Positions 13,851-25,209 of a stretch of DNA of 64,000 nucleotides are shown piece after piece. Origin of the DNA: Xiphias gladius (Eukaryota; Chordata; Actinopteri; Istiophoriformes; Xiphiidae); NCBI RefSeq assembly GCF_016859285.1, contig NC_053415.1:3731001-3795000 (forward strand). Reading direction: 5' to 3'. Position 1 is the first letter of the stretch. Every line of letters begins with the position of its first letter. Below the pieces are notes generated by a model. That model was not told where the DNA came from. It saw only the letters and a program-made list of their open reading frames with translations, and did not search any database. The position numbers and the translations under genes are program-made.

Positions 13851-14667
13851 CATCTGCATAATTTTTATGCTTGATATTATTCTTCTGTAAAAAGTGGCCT
13901 ATACGTGGCTTGGAATTTAGGACTCCACTGTTTCTGCTCCTCTGTGCATCTCCAGCCGGTCTTCAATACATCCTCCCAGACCAGCCTAACAGATGAGACC
14001 TTCTTTCATGTTCACCCCTCCCCTCAACATCCATTCATCTGTTCTCAACATCCGATTCCTCAACTTCCATCAAAACCTTTATATGAAATATTGTTAATAT
14101 AGTGGTCTTTGCCAGTGAAATGTAAATTGAAGAGAGCAATGGTGTCATTTATTTTTTCAGATTCAGAAATATATAGTGGCTATTTGCTGGTCTGCTATAA
14201 AAACATTGGCATCAGCCATTGAAAAACATAATCTGTTGATCTCTAGTATATACCATGAAATTTGTTTTTTGAGAAATATAGTTTTGCATTGTGGAAATAT
14301 TTTTTCTGTTGCTTTTTGTTGCTGCGGACTGACAATCAAACTCACAGTCTGTGCATGTCTTCTGGAGTCAGCTCTTTCACTGTGGGTTCAAGTTTTTGTG
14401 GTAAAAATATGATTTTTTTGTTTGCTCTGTTAATGGCATGGCAGGGCCAAATCTGGGATAGCGAGATGGTAGCAGCCCCACCTGCTACAGATGGCGAAGA
14501 AGATGAGCACCTGTGGTCATATCTAAAAACAATACTTGCTTTTGAAGATGATTCTTTAACCCCAACTCTGCTACAGAACAGTTTTCAGATTTTTTGTCTT
14601 TGCCCACTTTCATCCCTGCCTCTGACAATTTGAGTTAAAATGTTGGTGTGTTCTTTGTTTTAATCCC

Positions 14668-15930
14668 TGAGGTTGACATCAATGATGGCTGGGAGTGCAT
14701 CATAAAAGCACTCTGCATCTACTTCAACGAGTATCCTGAGGATCTGTTACAGGAGTACATAATGAGTGTGTGCAATGTGCCTTTGCCACATGTTAAAAAA
14801 TAAATGTTTGTCTAAACATGTTTTACCAAAAAAAACAAGTGGCCTAAGTTCTAAGGACTTCATTTTAACAGAAAACAGGCTGGCAAGAACAATGTTTATA
14901 CAGCTGTCTTAATGACTTTTATCTTAATTGCTGAAATTTGTATGACTCTGAATTTGATTAAAATTGGTTTTATTATAATCAACATGGTCTATCAACATTG
15001 AAAATTATACAATAGTCTTAAGTACAGCTCTATCTCCGTCTGGCTGCAGTATCCTCTACCTGCGGGGATTATGCATATGAGTAGAACCTAATGCTTTGCT
15101 CATTAGTCTACAGCATGTGGGGTCATAGGATTTCATTCTCTCCAGCTCTCTTTTGAAAACTCTGTGATACTATTGCCACACTTGCAGACCTGAAAAAAGC
15201 CTTTGTTGCGACTTGAAAAATTGTCTGAGTGTAAGTTTGGAGCTCATGTGGTGTAACTGAAGAAACAAATTTAATGAAATACAAGGTAATGCAAAAGAAT
15301 TTACCATTCACCTGTGTGATGAACATTCTGACTGTTGTTTCGCTGCAGTGTTTATTCACTCGATTTAATCTAAGTTGGCCTACAATCTGTTGGCCAGGCT
15401 GTTGAAAACGATGGGTGAAAACAAACTCAGGTCATGTTTCTCGCCAGCAACTTTCCAAGTGCACTGGCCATATTACAGCATAGTGCCACAGCAGAGTGAG
15501 AAGATGTTGCAAAGTGCTGCATTTCTTAGCCATCGGGTAATAAGGGTTGAAATAAAATAATCTGCCTGTAGATCATGAAAAATGCCATGTTTTATTGAGA
15601 TCTGAGTAAACAAAAAAACCCAAAAAATTTAACTTGTCCTTGGAGAAATTATTCTCTTTTCACCGAGACATGACTGAAGCCAACACACTAAGTGCCATAG
15701 AGGGAACAACAGTGGAGATCTACGTCAACAGAGAGACTCCCAGCAGTGACTAGTCTGATGTGGGAGTAATCCTCGAGGGTGTGGTGGTACTTCAATATCT
15801 GGAGAAGGTGGCCCTTGCACCTGCCATGCTGTTTGGACTTTTCTATAATGTAAATATGAGGGACCCGTTAAAGCTCCACTACACCTTAGAAGTTATTTAA
15901 ATGGTTATAATGGAGTGAGATGCAGCTGAT
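14668..15930 (+). pseudogene. Degenerate remnant of a multicopy fish protein (uncharacterised C-terminal domain)
   Basis: Two coding-like islands remain. Near 14670-14765 one reads WECIIKALCIYFNEYPEDLL. Near 15690-15900 the other reads SDVGVILEGVVVLQYLEKVA and then LAPAMLFGLFYNVNM. The pattern DVGVILEGV..VL...A.AMLFGL.Y.LN is one I associate with large families of uncharacterised fish proteins. In-frame stops are present and the islands are separated by about 900 bases of non-coding DNA, so it looks like a dead, possibly intron-containing, copy. Confidence 0.4.
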
Positions 15931-15934
15931 CTAT

Positions 15935-17680
15935 CAAGATAGACTGAAAGCTTCAAAACTAAAATACACCAGTGATGAGAGCTCACTGTTCTTGTTCTTG
16001 GCTCACTGTTCCTGGAAAAGTCATGCGTAAGAAGCCTACAGCTCTACATTCCTGGACTGAGTGGTGTGGCTGGTTCTTTTACCACCAGGCCAGGGTTATT
16101 GATATCTTACAGTTGTCATTACTGTCAAGTTCTTTGTATATTTGATTATTAATATTCAATTTGCTGGTTTACGGTTGTAATTGCTGTGCAGTTCTCTGTA
16201 TACTATATTTGATGGTACAATTTTACTTGGTCATATGTGATACATTGTTGAATAATCTTGACGTCATTGCACGGCACATTTAAGGTGCACTGGTTCAGTG
16301 CATTTCTTGTTCAGGGATAAATCAGGGAGAGGAGGAAGAAAAGGAAAGCAGATTGGGGGAGGGATGCGGGTTAAAATGAAGGAGCATAGGATAGACCATA
16401 AGATAAATGAGTTGGGGGTACAGCTGCTGGGGAGATGTAGACCAAATACTGAAATAAAGAAAGAGAAGGATATAGCCAGTTGGAGGTAATAGGGGGACAA
16501 CTCAATCCTGCCAGATCACATCCACTACATTTGTAGTTTTTTAGATCAATATCTATACTGTTTTATAATATATTATATAAAAGCTACATGTGTAAAGTGT
16601 GATGTGTTCGCACAATTTCAGACCATGCATAGCATTTAGAGTCCAACGTAACTGTAATGACTGCACAATTGAAAATATGGGAAACATGAGCTATAATATC
16701 TTTGTGTATTGTGGAGGAATGTTTTCAGAAGCCGGCTCAGCCAAATAACTCTGGAATACTAGGAAATGTTATTACTAATGAGACTGCATTGGTGGATATG
16801 GGTGCAAGATAGAGACGCAAGGCACTCCAGTAATGAGCAAATTGGTGTCACAAGGTGGAAATGCTGATATCTGCAGTGTACTTCTTTTTCTTGATGACAA
16901 TATTTGTCATTTCATATGCGACATTTTGACTTGGCCGTTTAAAATGGGGACGCCTGCTGTTTTGAACCAATACTGTCTGATCGTTTCAGTGGGAAAAAAT
17001 AAAAGTGGGTAATGTTAAGAATGATCAAGACAAAGACAAAAATAATTGATATTGATAAATATAAATAATTGATGATAATTGTAATTTATTGTACTTATGT
17101 TTAAAATCTGGTTTTATATTTAATTAAATTATATTCATAAACATTAACAGAGTTTATAAATGTATTAAATTTTAGAATTCTGAAAGCATAGTTGACATAG
17201 GAATATTAGTAAGAAATATGGCTACAGTTAAGTGATCAGTGTTGAAATAAATGGGACTAAATTTTGTTGGAGAAAATGGTCTAAGAGTTTAATTTACCTT
17301 ACAGAATCAAATTTCAGTAACTTTGTATCAAACTAATTTATGTTCATTCAACACAAGGTTGGACGTGAATAGTTTGTGTTGATTTAACACAATTCTGTAA
17401 GTACGTCAAGCTTACTAGCTTGGAGAAAGTGAATCATTTCTCCTTTTTAAGATTTTTGTCCAAAATCATGTTTACAAGCAGCCCTTATTTTTAGAAAGCT
17501 TTGTTAGCACAGACCCATAGGGCTGTTTTAATATTGGTGATTATTATTATAATATTATTTCTTAAAAAATGGATACACACTCTGTCTGTTGTTGTCTCAT
17601 CTGTAAGATTTTTTTAGGTCACTATCACATTTTATCAGGAAACACATGGCCAATCTTCTGTGAGATCTAAAAGCTTCACA
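15935..17680. other. No gene seen
   Basis: It includes a purine-rich patch at about 16320-16490 that reads open on both strands because of its composition. Very AT-rich DNA follows at 17030-17170. Confidence 0.55.
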
Positions 17681-17684
17681 AAAA

Positions 17685-17686
<2 letters not shown>

Positions 17687-17752
<66 letters not shown>
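17687..17752 (+). repeat. (TG)33 microsatellite
   Basis: This is an uninterrupted run of 33 TG dinucleotides followed by CATGAGTGAG. It is the longest simple repeat in the window. Confidence 0.97.
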
Positions 17753-17753
<1 letters not shown>

Positions 17754-18188
17754 ATGAGTGAGTATCTAGGGAACAAAGCGAGACAGAGTGAGACAATGAC
17801 ACATGCAAAGACACAAAGCTGTCAGCAGGATAACTGGTACATAGTTATATAGTATATGCTATATAAAATGTGTATAATTACTCTACCCTCTACAGTGAAT
17901 TCACAGCTGTCTGTTTTCTGTCCACTGCACAGCAGTAATTGATTTGGTTTACATGCAGACCAGTATCCTAGCTATCCTGTTTATTTGGGATGATGATGGT
18001 AGAGTAGAGCATACAGTAACCCAGTTATTTATTTCCTTATGCATGTGTTAATAGTATTGTCCACATTCCGATCACATTCTTCTATCTATGCAGGAATGTC
18101 TTTGACTCACCAAGATCCATGCTAATTTCTTATTTCTGCACTACTTCACTGACTAACTGGTTGAAACCTGAAGTCACAGTTGCTTTAT

Positions 18189-18234
18189 GGGTCATGCAAA
18201 GGCACAGACCAAGGGTTGTGCCCTTGCATGACCC
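18189..18234 (+). repeat. Hairpin 1 (18-bp arms)
   Basis: Arm 18189-18206 (GGGTCATGCAAAGGCACA) pairs with 18217-18234 at 17 of 18 positions around a 10-base loop. It lies 49 bases before a second strong hairpin. Confidence 0.85.
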
Positions 18235-18282
18235 TTGGACGTGTTTAGATGTACTTAGTAAATGCAGTACACTATAAAAACC

Positions 18283-18331
18283 GTGTCAATCTTCATCTGC
18301 AAAAGACCAATTTGTAGATGAAGATTGACAC
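18283..18331 (+). repeat. Hairpin 2 (21-bp arms)
   Basis: Arm 18283-18303 pairs with 18311-18331 at 20 of 21 positions around a 7-base loop (core TGTCAATCTTCATCT). The single mismatch is near the loop. No clear pol III promoter or terminator is attached. Confidence 0.87.
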
Positions 18332-18339
18332 AGTTTGCA

Positions 18340-20780
18340 TGTGTTAAATACCATATAAGTAGCATGATGTCATTGTGAACAATGTATAGCGGTTGCCTGT
18401 TCACATGATCAAAATTGTTATCACAAGTCATTTTCAGATGGAGGTCACCATCCTCAAGAATGCACCGACGGATTTGTACTGACATATCCGTCTGATTCTG
18501 TCATTTTGCTGAATCTGTAATTATAACAGACAAGGGAAAAATCATGAAAATAAATTAAAAAACAAAGCAGGACGATTTCCACAGTCCCTCTGTCTTTCCT
18601 TCCTTACTGTCATCCTTGTTGGCTGAAGATGCAGTAGGGCTTTTGTCAGGGGAAACACAGCAGGCTGCTTAGCCTTGGGCTAAAACTGCTTTGCAGATGC
18701 ATCACAGAGGACATCAGAGAGGACAGGAGGTATTGTCTAAGATGGAGTTCAGTTTTACCATTCTTACCTCTGCTGCTGTGAACAGGATGCCCATATTCAG
18801 CTTAGTAACACATCTAGTCTTTAGGATAGGGCTGCTGATATTCTATATTTTTCTTACACTAAATAAATTCCATGAAAATCAAAATTAAGCCATAGATTTG
18901 TGACCCATTTATCTAAACACATACATTAAAGAACAGGAGCAATTCAAGGAGCAATTCAACGAGCAGTTCAAGTGACAATTAAATAGTACATGTCAAACAT
19001 ATATTCACCACACACACACACATGCTCACACACAGTAAAATGATTAATATTGCATGTTTCCATCACTTACGGGAGTATCAGAAAGATCTTGACATTTACC
19101 TGCCTACCAGCTGTGAATTTCACCCCACTGAAAGAACTTGAATGGTGATGAACCGCACTGTTCTTGGCGAGAGAACATAGCAAACTGGATGATCAAAGAG
19201 GTTTGGGATTTTGCCAAGATGAGATATGATATGTGGTTGTGCTGAAGTTCTTGTTGGACCTAATTCATGACAATCCCATGGAAATCCTCCTCAGCATTAA
19301 AGATTAAGGAAAAATAGGAATACACTTTTTTAAAGCTTACTTGAAGAGTAACTTCCAGCCTTCAAAGCAGTGCTTCACTGCCCTCTCTGGTTGCCAGTCT
19401 GTTTCACCTCTGACCATACCCAGCCTCACTGACTGGTGTGGTTGGTTGGGATCAGAAGTGTGCTCTGTTACACCCAACAGTAATGCCATGATGTACTGAC
19501 AAACCCTGGTGTACACTACTACATCAAAGCAGCAAGTTAAACAAGAGAGGTCAGCCAAAACAAGATTTTCATGTGGTGTTAAATTACTCTTGAATGATGA
19601 ACACTCACATTGGTGCATTTTCAATGGGTGTTTGGCTCTGTCAGTGTTGTCACTGGTGTCACTGGTTCTGTTTGAGATTCTCATGTAGCTCTTTTCCACT
19701 ACAGGAATTTAATAATCTGTAAACCGGAGCTCCCCATAACCTGAACTGAAATTTTAAGAGCCCATGAGGCTTAGGTTCAAGGGTCTCCCTTGCATTTTTC
19801 CATTCGGTTTTACAAAACTGTAATGTTTTTGAAAGACATCATTGAAAAGGTGACAAACATCATCAAGTAGGTAGGTATGCAAGTGCAGTGTTGTGGAACA
19901 GACAACAATGGATAAAGTGGTGATTATATGGATTTTGTTTTATGTTTACACATAATGACTTTTAAACATCAGTATTATTACATTCATTTAAAAATGTAGG
20001 TCTAGGATGACTCTTGTAAAGTTGACAGATGCTGTGGAAACAAAAGCAGAACCCATGGCAAAGGCTACACAATAAGGTAAAAGAACTTATGTTCCTGTGG
20101 TGGAAAAGGCTGACTGTGGAGCAGTCCTGTTGAGGCCTTGTCAAACATGCTGGAATATGGTGGATTGCATCCTTTGGGTTGGGAAAAGGTTGCTGTCCCT
20201 AGTGAAGGAGTTCAAGTATCAAGAGGCCAAACAAGGGTAATAAAATCTAAAACTGACATTCAGATCCATGTGATTTCTGAAAATTGTCCCATTTTTTATG
20301 GTTATGAGATCTGTAGTAACTTAAAGAATTAAATCAAGGATTCAAGTGACATGAGCTTCCCTCATATGGGATCTGGGCTCACCCTTAGGGACAAGTTATG
20401 AAGGTCAGATGTTCAGAAGGAGTTTAGCGTAGAACCAAAGACCTTATAGGCAAGTCTCACTACTTGGCAGCCATCTTGGCAACGTCCCTGGGCATTTATT
20501 TCAGGCTAACAAGACCAAGCCTCTATCTAAATGAATAGAGAGAGAGCTGTAACTTTCAATTGTCACAAGGACATAAAAACTGCATGTATCACCAGTCAAA
20601 TCTGATAAAAAAAAACCCTTAAAAAGTTTGGGAAATTTGGTGCAAAATTAGTTTAAAAATGCTTTTCTACCACAAGTTATACTTCTACAACGCATGCGCA
20701 AGGTTGTGCTTGTGCCAAATGTTCACTGGCAATATACTTTCTTTTGTTTCCTACAATATCCTTACTCTATAGCATATTGT
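18340..20780. other. No gene seen
   Basis: A minus frame of 120 codons (19699-19337) is present but shows no domain or conserved motif that I recognise. The remainder is plain non-coding DNA. Confidence 0.5.
18936..18971 (+). repeat. Short tandem repeat, 12-base unit
   Basis: Three consecutive copies of GGAGCAATTCAA are present, the third with two changes, followed by a further decayed unit. Confidence 0.8.
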
Positions 20781-20784
20781 GGTC

Positions 20785-21060
20785 AGTCCACCACTTTGGT
20801 CCAGACTGAAATACAGTGGGGTCCAAAAGTCTGAGATCACTTTTCCATTCAAATGAATGGGAAAGTCATGGAAAATTTGGTAAAGACATTCACATGACCC
20901 TCAGGACGAATTTTAAATATTAACATTTTAACATGCCAAACTAACATGGTGAACCAGCTTAATATCAGCATGTTAGCATTGTCATTATGAGCATGTTAGC
21001 ATGCGGATGTTAGCGTTTAGCTCAAAGCAATGCTGTAAATGTAGCCTTATGTTTACTAAC
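20785..21060 (+). repeat. Teleost interspersed repeat split by a Tc1-like end
   Basis: GTCCACCACTTTGGTCCAGA (about 20787) and the GTTAGCATG-rich tail at 20930-21055 (CAGCATGTTAGCATTGTCAT) belong to one common fish repeat. The sequence between them starts a different repeat at 20815. A second copy of this family lies at 57.6-57.9 kb. Confidence 0.65.
20815..20900 (+). mobile_element. Terminal fragment of a Tc1/mariner-like element
   Basis: CAGTGGGGTCCAAAAGTCTG following TA is a typical fish Tc1-like terminal inverted repeat. Only this end is seen; no transposase and no matching second end were found nearby. Confidence 0.55.
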
Positions 21061-21064
21061 TCAA

Positions 21065-22680
21065 AGCACTTGGTAAACATTAAGAATAGATTGTGGTCCT
21101 GGTTAAATATTTAAAAAGTCAATGGTGACTTGAAGCACTACACAGAACACTCTTTCCCTTGCCTTAACCAAAGTGCCTTTGTTTCTAAGCCTAACCACAC
21201 ACAGGACCCAGGACAAGTATCTCAAGCTGCTGTGTCAGAGCCCTGCATTTTGTCCTCCCTCCATCCATTCCAACCACCTGCCTCTGTCATCTGTACCATA
21301 CAAGATACTGTTTCCTTCACGGAAAAACATTGTAAACAAGCGCATTTCTAGGCAGAAAAATATGACATATTAACAAATTAGTCTCATATAAATGTAACTC
21401 TACAAGAAAGAGTTGGGAGGCCACTTATGTCCAGTAGAAAGGGCTCATGTGACAGACCCAAAACATCTTTAAATGTTTCCCAACTGCCGCAGATGTCTTA
21501 GGATACCTCAGAAGGAGCCTGACGATGTCGCTGAGAAGGAACTGGGGTAATCTGCTTGGTCTGCAGCCACGTGGTGGAATAAAAAATTGACAGTTTCCTG
21601 AAGAAAAGATTTTATAAGCAATAAAGAAAAGTGGTTTTATCCAGTTCCAGTCAGCAGGACCAATGGCTCATCCCAAACCTCCAGAAGGTAGTATCCTCCT
21701 TTTCTTCAAGGTAAGGAAACATTAATATTTCTGACAGCCAGGGGCAATCTTACCATTAGGCAAAAGTAGGTGAAGGCAGTAAGATGCAGAGAAAGGGAAA
21801 GGGCAATATTTATTTAGACTAATTCAAAAGAAAAAAAATTGAATAAAAACACCGTTGCTCTTGATAGTATCAAAATTCTATAAATCTCGGGAAGCAGGTT
21901 TGGATTAAAAAAGGTTAAAGAATGATTTATAGACTTGCACTCTTAAATGAAGTTATGGTATTGATAGTTGGAATAAAGCATGCTAACAAAGAAAGAACAA
22001 AACAATTTGATTAAATAAATCTGTTAATTCTCATCCAGCTAATTTGTTTTTTTCAATGCAGTTTGAAGATTGATTTGCTGATCCTGGATGTTATCTTGAA
22101 TAACTGTGCGCATGTATTCTAAAATAAAGGCAAAATGAGTAGAAAGTTGAAACCATGATCAGCGTTTATATGACTGGCTGAGTGCTGATTATGTGATTGC
22201 ACTTACATTAGGTAGACATGAGGTAGGTGTGTTGGGAAGCCTCCAAGCATGCACTGGGTTAACAGATACATGGGGTCCTTCTCATTACCTTATTCCACAT
22301 GTCCTCGCCTTTTGGGTGAACCGTAAATCGTTCCGGTCTGGCATCATAGGTTCTTTATTTTGTGTACAAGCTTTTATTCTGTTTTATATATTTTTTTTTT
22401 ATCATTTATAAATATTAGGAAAACTATGAATAAGGTAACTCTTTATTATGAGAATTAAGTTATAATAAATACACCAATTGATGTCAAAATGATTTCCCAA
22501 TAACCTGCATGTTGTCATCTAAAATCATAACTACATCAACTGTATTTCATTATAAATCTAAGAAAGTGACCCATTTGTATTTGAAAATGAATTCATCTAT
22601 GGGTATCAACCGAAAGCCTCCAGAAGTGAGAGCTTTGCACCCCTACCAGCAGCAGGAGAAACATATAAACTGTTAAGAAA
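21065..22680. other. No gene seen
   Basis: This is AT-rich DNA between repeat copies. Short frames only. Confidence 0.55.
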
Positions 22681-22684
22681 TAAC

Positions 22685-22985
22685 TAAACCTTTTATGATG
22701 TGACAATGCTATGGAAATGGTTTGGTTAGGTTTAGGTACAAAACAACTTGGTTAGGTTTACGGGAAGTTCGTGGTTTGGGTTAAAATAAGTACTTTGTTA
22801 AGGTTAGAGGACCTTCGTCATTATGGTTACAATAATAAACATGCAGTTGAGGTTGTGGAACAGTCACGGTTAAAAGATACAACAATGTCTATTGGTTTCA
22901 AACTGGAAACAAACAGCGGTCTTCAGTGTTAAATTCCAGTGTTTTGGCAACCCATCTATCTACCCCAACCTCCTATCCATGCAGA
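22685..22985 (+). repeat. GGTTAGG-containing interspersed repeat, copy 1
   Basis: It contains GGTTAGGTTTAGGTAC, CGTGGTTTGGGTTAAAATAA and CTTCGTCATTATGGTTACAA, then CCAGTGTTTTGGCAACCCAT. It is one of three diverged copies within 2.6 kb. Confidence 0.75.
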
Positions 22986-24439
22986 CATCCTAACTGCCTG
23001 CTTTGGTCTCATCACAATTGCTATGACCGAAAAAGGGCTTTGTCACTTCAACGTAAAAATACATCATCAAGCAGTTTATTAGGTACAGCTAGCTAAAACA
23101 AATGCAATCTAATATACAGCAGTCCTGCAATAAATCTTACCTTCACATTGGGTATAATTTTCAGTTTGTGCCTAAACTGTTTTAGAGAGGTGTTTTAGGG
23201 TCTTGAATTTACAGTCACTTTTTAGGCTGCCATTCGTCGTGCTGTCGAATTGTATTGTGTTATTTGGACAGGTATTTGTATTATTTTGTCCACCCAATTA
23301 TATCAATAAGCTTATATCAAGTAAGCTAAATAACAGAAAGAGCACTCTGTATAATGTGATACAGTTCAACAGCATCACAAACTACATCCTCCAAAAATTA
23401 TCATAAAGTTCATCAACACTTCTCTAAACAGTTTCAATAAAAACTGATGATTATAACCTCCATGAGGGTAGGATTTGTTGCTGGGCTGCTGTCTTAGGCT
23501 GCATTAGTTTTACGTGTTGTACCTAATAAACTGCCAGTTGTGTGTTTGTCCTGTTGGGGCATTTGGTGAAACGACTGATTGTCGCACTCGACAAGATTGC
23601 TTAACAATAAATCGTAACTACACTTGTTTACCCTCCCTCCCCCCTCTGTTGTTTCTCTTTATTATTTAACTCTGCAAACCCACCAGGCAGAAAACATCTT
23701 TAACACTGAAAAATGGAACAGATGGAGTGGAAGCCTTAAAGCATCTGCAGAGAACATCAGCAACAGTGATAAAGTAAGACTGAGTTGACCTCAGTGATGG
23801 ATGGAGAGTGACAACACACTGCTTGACCTGATTTTACACAAACAAATCTCTCACTTTGTCTAAACAAGGAGCAGGTTTCTTCTCTGCTGGGAACAACAGT
23901 CAGAGTGAATGATTTATACAGCTGTGGCAATCTTACAGTTGAATGCGTTAAAGGGAGCAGAAGTAGAGTCAAAACAATTGGATGAATCAATAACACGTGT
24001 TAACAAAGCATCCAAACCTAAGCTTCCCCATGTATTTGGTAGAAAAGTCAATGGATTTAAGTTATTGATGACACTATACTATGAGGGAAAAAATTAAAGG
24101 GTGAAAAAGTGTCCTTGTTGTGTTCTGTCTCAATTTACAAACACTAGGCTTAGCATTTCAAATGAATTGGTTGGGCCAAGAAATTAAGGGGAAGCTCAAT
24201 AATCCGATGGAGCTGCTATTCTTTATTCATTAAATCATATTATTAGTAGTAATTCTGAATAATAATTTGAAAAGTGAGGACAGAGAAAATAGCATATTCT
24301 ATTTATCAATCTTTTGATATTGTATGTTAAGACATCCTGAATTGACAACAAGTCCTCCAACCTAAACGACTATACGCGTAGGTTGTTTGTCCCTACCCTC
24401 TGATACAACCCATAGGAGCGCCCTTAGGACTGCAGGCCA

Positions 24440-24740
24440 ACCATACCTTCGTCGTTGTGGTTACAACCATAAACATGCAGTTAAGCTTATGGAATTGTCA
24501 CGGTTCAGTTATTTCAAAGCACAAAGACAACTCGGTTAGGTTTTGGAAGAGATCGTGATTTGGGTTAAAACAAGTACGTCCTTTAGGTTAGAGAAAATTC
24601 CGCGTCATGGCTAAAATGATAAACACACAATCAAGGCTATGCAGCGGTCATGGTTAAAAGAAAAAAAGATTGACTATTTGTTTCAGTTGTAAATGAACAG
24701 CCACCACCTGACTTCCTCCTTTGGTCAGTCATAATTACTG
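24440..24740 (+). repeat. GGTTAGG-containing interspersed repeat, copy 2
   Basis: It contains CTTCGTCGTTGTGGTTACAA, CTCGGTTAGG, CGTGATTTGGGTTAAAACAA and GGTCATGGTTAAAAG. Part of the unit appears twice in it, so it may be two nested partial copies. Confidence 0.7.
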
Positions 24741-24919
24741 TGGCTGCTACAGGTTGCCTAACAATAAAATGTAACTATGGGTCATAATCAGCTGCTTGCA
24801 CAGATGACCTATGGGCTCCTTTTGTACAGGAGGACCGTCTCCACAGGACTGTTTTCTGCATTAGAGCCTCTACAGTGGCAAGAGATGCGCTGTTAAAATG
24901 ATTGTTGAAAAATGAATAA

Positions 24920-25200
24920 CCAACCCTTTTTTCGATCTGCCAATGCTATGGTAAAAGTTTGGTTAGGTTTAGGTTAAGTTAAGGGAAAGATCGTGGTTTG
25001 GGTTAAAATAAGTACCTCTTTACTTTAAGCAGACCTTCGTTGTCATGGTTACGATAATAACATGTGGTTAAGGTTATAGATGTGGTCATGGTTAAAAGAA
25101 ACAAAGGTGACTATCAGTTTGGGAAACAAACAGTGGTCTCCAATGTTGAAGCCCAATGTTCTGTTGACCCATCCATCCACCCCAACCTTTCCCCTGTGTG
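24920..25200 (+). repeat. GGTTAGG-containing interspersed repeat, copy 3
   Basis: It contains TGGTTAGGTTTAGGTTAAG, CGTGGTTTGGGTTAAAATAA and CTTCGTTGTCATGGTTACGA, and ends near CCATCCACCCCAACCTTTCC. It is the most similar of the set to copy 1. Confidence 0.75.
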
Positions 25201-25209
25201 GATTTTGTC

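Noticed and set aside
16290..16500. Possible coding segment or polypurine tract of an LTR element
   Set aside because: Both strands are open because the stretch is purine-rich. No LTR pair, primer-binding site or retroviral-type protein was seen.
18189..18331. MicroRNA precursor call for the two hairpins
   Set aside because: Arms of 18 and 21 bp with 7-10-base loops are shorter than typical animal pre-miRNAs and no known mature miRNA was recognised. Reported only as hairpins.
19337..19699. 120-codon open frame on the minus strand
   Set aside because: No motif or family resemblance, and no splice or regulatory context.
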